Assembly: GCA_937951395.1 (NCBI GenBank) | Contig: CALFBV010000016.1 | Location: 1-9,896 of the forward strand | Origin: an uncultured Rubritalea sp. | GTDB lineage: Bacteria > Verrucomicrobiota > Verrucomicrobiia > Verrucomicrobiales > Akkermansiaceae | Direction: 5' to 3' | DNA: 9,896 bases | Part shown: piece after piece, positions 6,759 through 9,896 of the stretch | Layout of the letters: the number at the start of each line of letters is the position of its first letter | Numbering within the stretch: position 1 is the first letter of the stretch | Position numbers and translations under genes: made by a program | Notes under the pieces: generated by a model | Told to the model about the DNA's origin: nothing | Seen by the model: only the letters and a program-made list of their open reading frames with translations | The model's database searches: none

Positions 6759-8237
6759 TTAGTATTTCTTCCACAGCCTTCTGCTGAACAAGACCAGCAC
6801 CGCGATGAATTCTAAGCGACCAAGCACCATGAGGCTGGATAACACCAGCATGGATGGCCTACTCAGACTAGAAAAGTTATCGGTAGGACCTAACTCAGCA
6901 AAGGCGGGGCCGATATTACAGATGCTCGATAGTACCGCAGATTTACAACCCCACGCACTCATCTCTGGCTCTAGAAGATTCACCACAATCGAACCCAGAA
7001 GAAAGAAAAATACAGCCACTGAAAGAACCACGTAGATATTGCGCTCCGCCACTTTCCTGATAGGTTTTGCATTTAGCTTAAGTTGTAGGACAACGTTCGG
7101 TCTATAGCCGTGAATGATCTCATTTTTAATCGATTTCAGCCATAGCACTACGCGACTCACTTTCAGCCCACCAGATGTCGAGCCAGAGCAGCCACCCACC
7201 ACCATCAGAATCATTAGCACCTGATGGCTCAGTATCGGCCACGTCTCGTAGTCACCCACCACGAAACCAGTGGTAGTCACCACAGACACTACATTGAAAA
7301 CGCTATCCACCAAATGCGAGCCAGTATCTCCAGCGTAGTTATCAAGAAGAATAATCACTGACGCCATCACAATAAGCATCAGATACCACCGAGTTTCCTC
7401 GTGCTGTTTTAGTGGCAGCAAGCTACGCTTTGCCCACATCGCTATGTAGAGAGGGAAGCTAATCCCGCAGACAATCATAAATAAAATCATCCACCATTTC
7501 ACGCTGTCAGAAAACCCTGATAGACTATCATTTTCCGTGCCAAATCCCGCTGTTGCAGTCGTGGTCATAGCATGGTTGATAGCCTGGAATAAATTCATAT
7601 CCATTACCCACAGCCCCAATAAACAGACCAAAGTCAGTAATGAATAGAGCTGCCATAATTTGCGCAACGCAGTACGTAGATCTGTGTTGGAAAGATCAGC
7701 TCCTTGGATAGAAGACTCAAAGCTTAACAAGGTCTTGCCTTTCGATTCGCCAGAAAAAATCAGCAAGAATGCACCTAGTATTCCCATCCCACCCAGCCAT
7801 TGAGTCAAGGACCGCCATAGTAGCGTGGTCTTCGGCAGCTCTTCTACTGATCTAAATATAGTCGACCCTGTCGTAGTCAATCCAGAGCAAGCCTCGAATA
7901 ATGCAGCTTCATAACTTAGTCCACTTACACACAAAAAATGAGGCAACGCAGCAAATAAGGTACAAATAACCCAACCTAGCCCCACCACAGCAACTGCCTC
8001 TCTTCGGAACAGACGAATGCTCTTATTTTGATTCATCTTTTGGGTTCCCCAGAGAAATGCTATCAGTCCGAAGCCCAGTGTAATAAGGATACTTTTCCAC
8101 CAGCCATTATAGCTTACAGCAGACGCCAATGGTCGTTCGACTTTCAGCACCTCACCCAGAAGCAGACAAATACACATACTCAAACTTAGCAGCATAAGTA
8201 ATATCCCAATCGCTCGCATGATAATGCTATAGTTCAT
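6759..8237 (-). CDS. trkH: Trk potassium uptake system, channel subunit TrkH
   Basis: Integral membrane protein that conducts K+ and works with TrkA at the cytoplasmic face. The 492 residues agree with TrkH (about 480-500) and contain the many hydrophobic segments expected of four M1-P-M2 repeats plus two extra N-terminal helices. The four selectivity loops can be read: TTTGST (121-126), TTTATAGFG (225-233), TTTGF (321-325) and NIGPAF (441-446), each with its filter glycine (124, 231, 324, 443). The family end motif GRLEFIAVLVLF (473-484) is present, as is the GGCSGSTSGGLK block (348-359). The ATG at 8237 has no Shine-Dalgarno. It follows trkA by 116 bp, a gap which also holds a candidate promoter and a small ORF. 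TrkH rather than TrkG or KtrB is preferred because of the length and the adjacent double-domain TrkA. Confidence 0.95.
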   Translation of the reverse strand: MNYSIIMRAIGILLMLLSLSMCICLLLGEVLKVERPLASAVSYNGWWKSILITLGFGLIAFLWGTQKMNQNKSIRLFRREAVAVVGLGWVICTLFAALPHFLCVSGLSYEAALFEACSGLTTTGSTIFRSVEELPKTTLLWRSLTQWLGGMGILGAFLLIFSGESKGKTLLSFESSIQGADLSNTDLRTALRKLWQLYSLLTLVCLLGLWVMDMNLFQAINHAMTTTATAGFGTENDSLSGFSDSVKWWMILFMIVCGISFPLYIAMWAKRSLLPLKQHEETRWYLMLIVMASVIILLDNYAGDTGSHLVDSVFNVVSVVTTTGFVVGDYETWPILSHQVLMILMVVGGCSGSTSGGLKVSRVVLWLKSIKNEIIHGYRPNVVLQLKLNAKPIRKVAERNIYVVLSVAVFFFLLGSIVVNLLEPEMSAWGCKSAVLSSICNIGPAFAELGPTDNFSSLSRPSMLVLSSLMVLGRLEFIAVLVLFSRRLWKKY

Positions 8238-8251
8238 CAGTGATTAAAATA

Positions 8252-8343
8252 TCAAAAGTGGTTATGGATGGGTTTGTCTCGCACAAATTTATTTTTATCA
8301 GTCCAGTGACAGACCGTCAAGTTACCAGAGCTATCCACAGCAT
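8252..8343 (-). other. Strong Shine-Dalgarno with short ORFs in the trkA-trkH gap
   Basis: AGGAGG (8355-8350), overlapping the trkA stop codon, is followed after 6 nt by ATG (8343-8341). That frame encodes only MLWIALVT before TGA (8319-8317). The frame then stays open for 29 further codons to a TAG (8229-8227) that overlaps the trkH start. A second frame, from GTG 8338-8336, runs 28 codons to TGA at 8254-8252, with a protein-like composition (VDSSGNLTVCHW...), but its spacing from AGGAGG is 11 nt. I recognise neither product. A leader peptide, a small protein or a decayed gene are all possible. Confidence 0.3.
8292..8320 (-). promoter_or_regulatory. Candidate internal promoter for trkH
   Basis: TTGACG (8320-8315, five of six to the -35) is followed after exactly 17 bp by TAAAAA (8297-8292, four of six to the -10). 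Transcription would start near 8285, about 48 nt before the trkH ATG. It overlaps the short ORFs of this gap, so at most one of the two readings is likely to be the main function of the stretch. Confidence 0.35.
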
Positions 8344-8353
8344 AAATAGCCTC

Positions 8354-9700
8354 CTATCTGACTAACTTTAGGAATTTTTTACGCACCTTTGGAGACACCA
8401 TGGCATAAATGATATCCCCAGGCTCTAACACATCATCGGGACCAGGAACATCCGCGTGGATACCACGCATCTGCGCCACCAACACACAGCCTTCTGGCCA
8501 TTCCACCTCGCCCACCATTTTTCTCGCAACGATAGATCCACTCTCCACGGTCGTCTCTATCACATCACCAGCACTTAGCTTTTTCACAATGTGATATTCA
8601 TCAGTAGTGATAAATTTCTCAATATCTCGCCTACTCGCCTCTCGAGGGCTCACCGCCGCTAGCATACCAAAATGCCTTCCGCTCGCACTGATCGCATCTG
8701 CATAGTCTGCGCGGTGAATCAGAGTGAGACAGTTTTTCGTCCCTAGATTGTGTGCCTGCAAGCAAGTCATCACATTATCCTCATCACTGCTACTCGTAGC
8801 CACGAAAAAATCTGCCTGCCCCACGCGCTCCTCTTCTAGCTCCGCTAAGACAGTTCCATCTGTATTAATTACTGTCGTATTAGAAAGCCTATCCGTCAAC
8901 TCCTCTGCCACAGCTGGATCTTTCTCTAGAATCCTCACCTTACAGTTCCAACTCTCAAGCATCTGCGCGAGGGAGAAACCATATTCACCACCACCAAAGA
9001 TAACCACACGGATTTCATCTTTTTTATCCTTCGTCTTCTGCAGCCTGTCAGCCAGATCTTTCAGGCTCCTTGGCTCTCCAAAAATAGTTACCACATCACC
9101 CGCTTCCAGAGTAGTCCTCGCGTTCGGGACGAAATGCTCACCACCACGCGATATCGCTGCCACTCTTGTCCGTTCAGGAGCTTTCAGCTGCATCAGCATT
9201 TTGCCGATAGCATCGCTCGTTTCACAGACTCTCACTTGCTGGAGCTCTATCTTTCCGCGCGCCACCTCCTCTACTACTAGTGAATCTGGATTTCGGATGA
9301 ATTTTGCCAACTCGATCGCACTCAGCCTCTCGGAACTGAAGATGTGATCTATTCCAAAATGTCCCCTGTAATCAAATAGCCACTCTTCGCGTTGCAAGCC
9401 AGGATGAACTCGGCTGACCACTTTTCTAGCCTCCAGTTTAGTCGCCATCGACGCGGTCATCATATTCACCGTATTGTCACTAGTGAGGGCCAAAAATAGA
9501 TCACAATTCCCTACGTCAGCATCGAGCAGAACCGTGATGCTTGTGCCGTCACCGTGCACGACTTTAGCATCGAGTGATTGCTCCAGCTCATGCGCTAATA
9601 CCGCATTCGACTCGATGACCACAATACTATGCGCCTCACGTGACAATGACTCCGCCATGTGCCTCCCCACTTCGCCAGCTCCTACAATGATGATGTTCAT
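8354..9700 (-). CDS. trkA: Trk potassium uptake system, NAD-binding regulatory subunit TrkA
   Basis: Cytoplasmic peripheral subunit that binds NAD(H)/nucleotides and gates TrkH. The 448 residues contain the duplicated RCK layout of TrkA: first Rossmann loop GAGEVG (7-12) with Glu30 ending strand 2 and the GDGT turn (50-53); a first RCK-C domain around 140-223; second loop GGGEYG (236-241) with Glu259 and TDGT (280-283); and a second RCK-C domain around 365-448. Both nucleotide sites look intact, and the length is close to E. coli TrkA (458), which argues against the single-domain KtrA/KtrC type. The ATG at 9700 puts the glycine loop six residues in, as in the family. The upstream bases show no Shine-Dalgarno and no strong promoter. 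It is the first of the trkA-trkH pair and lies just downstream of the transposase end at the right edge. Confidence 0.95.
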   Translation of the reverse strand: MNIIIVGAGEVGRHMAESLSREAHSIVVIESNAVLAHELEQSLDAKVVHGDGTSITVLLDADVGNCDLFLALTSDNTVNMMTASMATKLEARKVVSRVHPGLQREEWLFDYRGHFGIDHIFSSERLSAIELAKFIRNPDSLVVEEVARGKIELQQVRVCETSDAIGKMLMQLKAPERTRVAAISRGGEHFVPNARTTLEAGDVVTIFGEPRSLKDLADRLQKTKDKKDEIRVVIFGGGEYGFSLAQMLESWNCKVRILEKDPAVAEELTDRLSNTTVINTDGTVLAELEEERVGQADFFVATSSSDEDNVMTCLQAHNLGTKNCLTLIHRADYADAISASGRHFGMLAAVSPREASRRDIEKFITTDEYHIVKKLSAGDVIETTVESGSIVARKMVGEVEWPEGCVLVAQMRGIHADVPGPDDVLEPGDIIYAMVSPKVRKKFLKLVR

Positions 9701-9787
9701 TGTTCAGGAAACTAGCCTAAGCGACCAACATTTGCAACCACAAGAAAACCATCACCATTTCATCACCTACTTTAATTTAAATAAAGA

Positions 9788-9810
9788 ACCCCGCCGCAAG
9801 CGGACGGGGT
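9788..9810. terminator. GC-rich bulged hairpin: terminator or IS right-end hairpin
   Basis: ACCCCG (9788-9793) pairs with CGGGGT (9805-9810), and CCGC (9794-9797) with GCGG (9800-9803), with one unpaired base at 9804. On the minus strand the unpaired base is a T in the 5' arm, and the stem is followed by TCTTTATTT. It lies 2 nt after the stop codon of the ORF at the right edge, so it is a good intrinsic terminator for it. An imperfect stem with an extrahelical T is also the form of the terminal hairpins that TnpA recognises in IS608 and relatives, which matters because the ORF looks like such a transposase. Confidence 0.7.
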
Positions 9811-9812
9811 AT

Positions 9813-9896
9813 TTAGAATAGCGTAAGCTGGTGATCTTTATGAAGCTCTTGATATTCTCCACCCTGATTCTTTACATACTTCGCAATCATCCCTTC
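9813..9896 (-). CDS. C-terminal end of a probable IS200/IS605-type Y1 transposase (cut by window edge)
   Basis: Only the last 27 codons and the TAA (9815-9813) are inside; the other two frames close with stops before this TAA. The visible peptide contains YVKNQ (9878-9864). A Tyr followed four residues later by Gln on a C-terminal helix is the arrangement of the catalytic Tyr127 and metal-binding Gln131 in IS608 TnpA, and YIxNQ is frequent near the end of IS200-like and REP-associated transposases. The HUH motif that would settle it lies outside the window. The protein ends in QLTLF, a match to the sliding-clamp-binding pentapeptide. The coding is followed at once by the bulged hairpin at 9788-9810. 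The assignment is inferred from a very short piece; any other protein with a similar helix end remains possible. Confidence 0.5.
   Translation of the reverse strand, partial: EGMIAKYVKNQGGEYQELHKDHQLTLF

Noticed and set aside
8317..8319. TGA in the trkA-trkH gap read as selenocysteine
   Set aside because: No selenoprotein-like context (no redox motif around it), and I could not see a convincing downstream stem-loop of the right type. It also overlaps a promoter-like -35 element.
8724..9347. A 207-codon plus-strand open frame opposite trkA
   Set aside because: It lies wholly inside trkA on the other strand, whose motifs are intact. Its serine-rich composition is typical of an antisense shadow, and it has no ribosome site.

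Overview
The window looks like ordinary chromosomal DNA from a bacterium, with moderate GC, full-length housekeeping genes and no phage, CRISPR or defence cluster. Apart from one tRNA-Ser, every supported gene lies on the minus strand. Most starts lack a Shine-Dalgarno sequence, and the large SNF2-type helicase ends in a Lys/Ala-rich tail. Both are compatible with Verrucomicrobiota or a relative, but that placement is a weak impression, not a demonstration.

Layout from left to right: the 5' part of fabD (fatty-acid synthesis) runs off the left edge. A divergent tRNA-Ser(UGA) follows, with a hairpin terminator that can work in both directions. Next comes a small membrane protein gene with a PH-like domain; its reading frame extends upstream through a single amber codon, so it may be a freshly broken gene or one that starts late. 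Then come a 1190-residue SNF2 helicase, a 215-bp gap with the best promoter in the window, malate:quinone oxidoreductase (mqo), and the trkH and trkA genes of a Trk potassium uptake system. At the right edge is the last 27 codons of an ORF that fits the C-terminus of an IS200/IS605-type Y1 transposase, followed by a bulged GC-rich hairpin.

In order of transcription, trkA (regulatory, NAD-binding) leads to trkH (the channel subunit) and then to mqo (membrane-associated TCA step feeding the quinone pool). The trkA-trkH pair is functional; the mqo adjacency may be incidental, since a promoter-like element sits just before mqo. The helicase and the small PH-like protein are 39 nt apart if the longer PH frame is used, and probably share a transcript ending at the bidirectional terminator.

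I did not find a convincing new multi-gene system. The points most worth a second look are the amber-interrupted PH-like gene, the only strong Shine-Dalgarno in the window (in front of an 8-codon ORF between trkA and trkH), the degenerate SWIM-like finger and charged tail of the helicase, and the transposase C-terminus, which pairs a YxxxQ signature with a clamp-binding-like QLTLF end.
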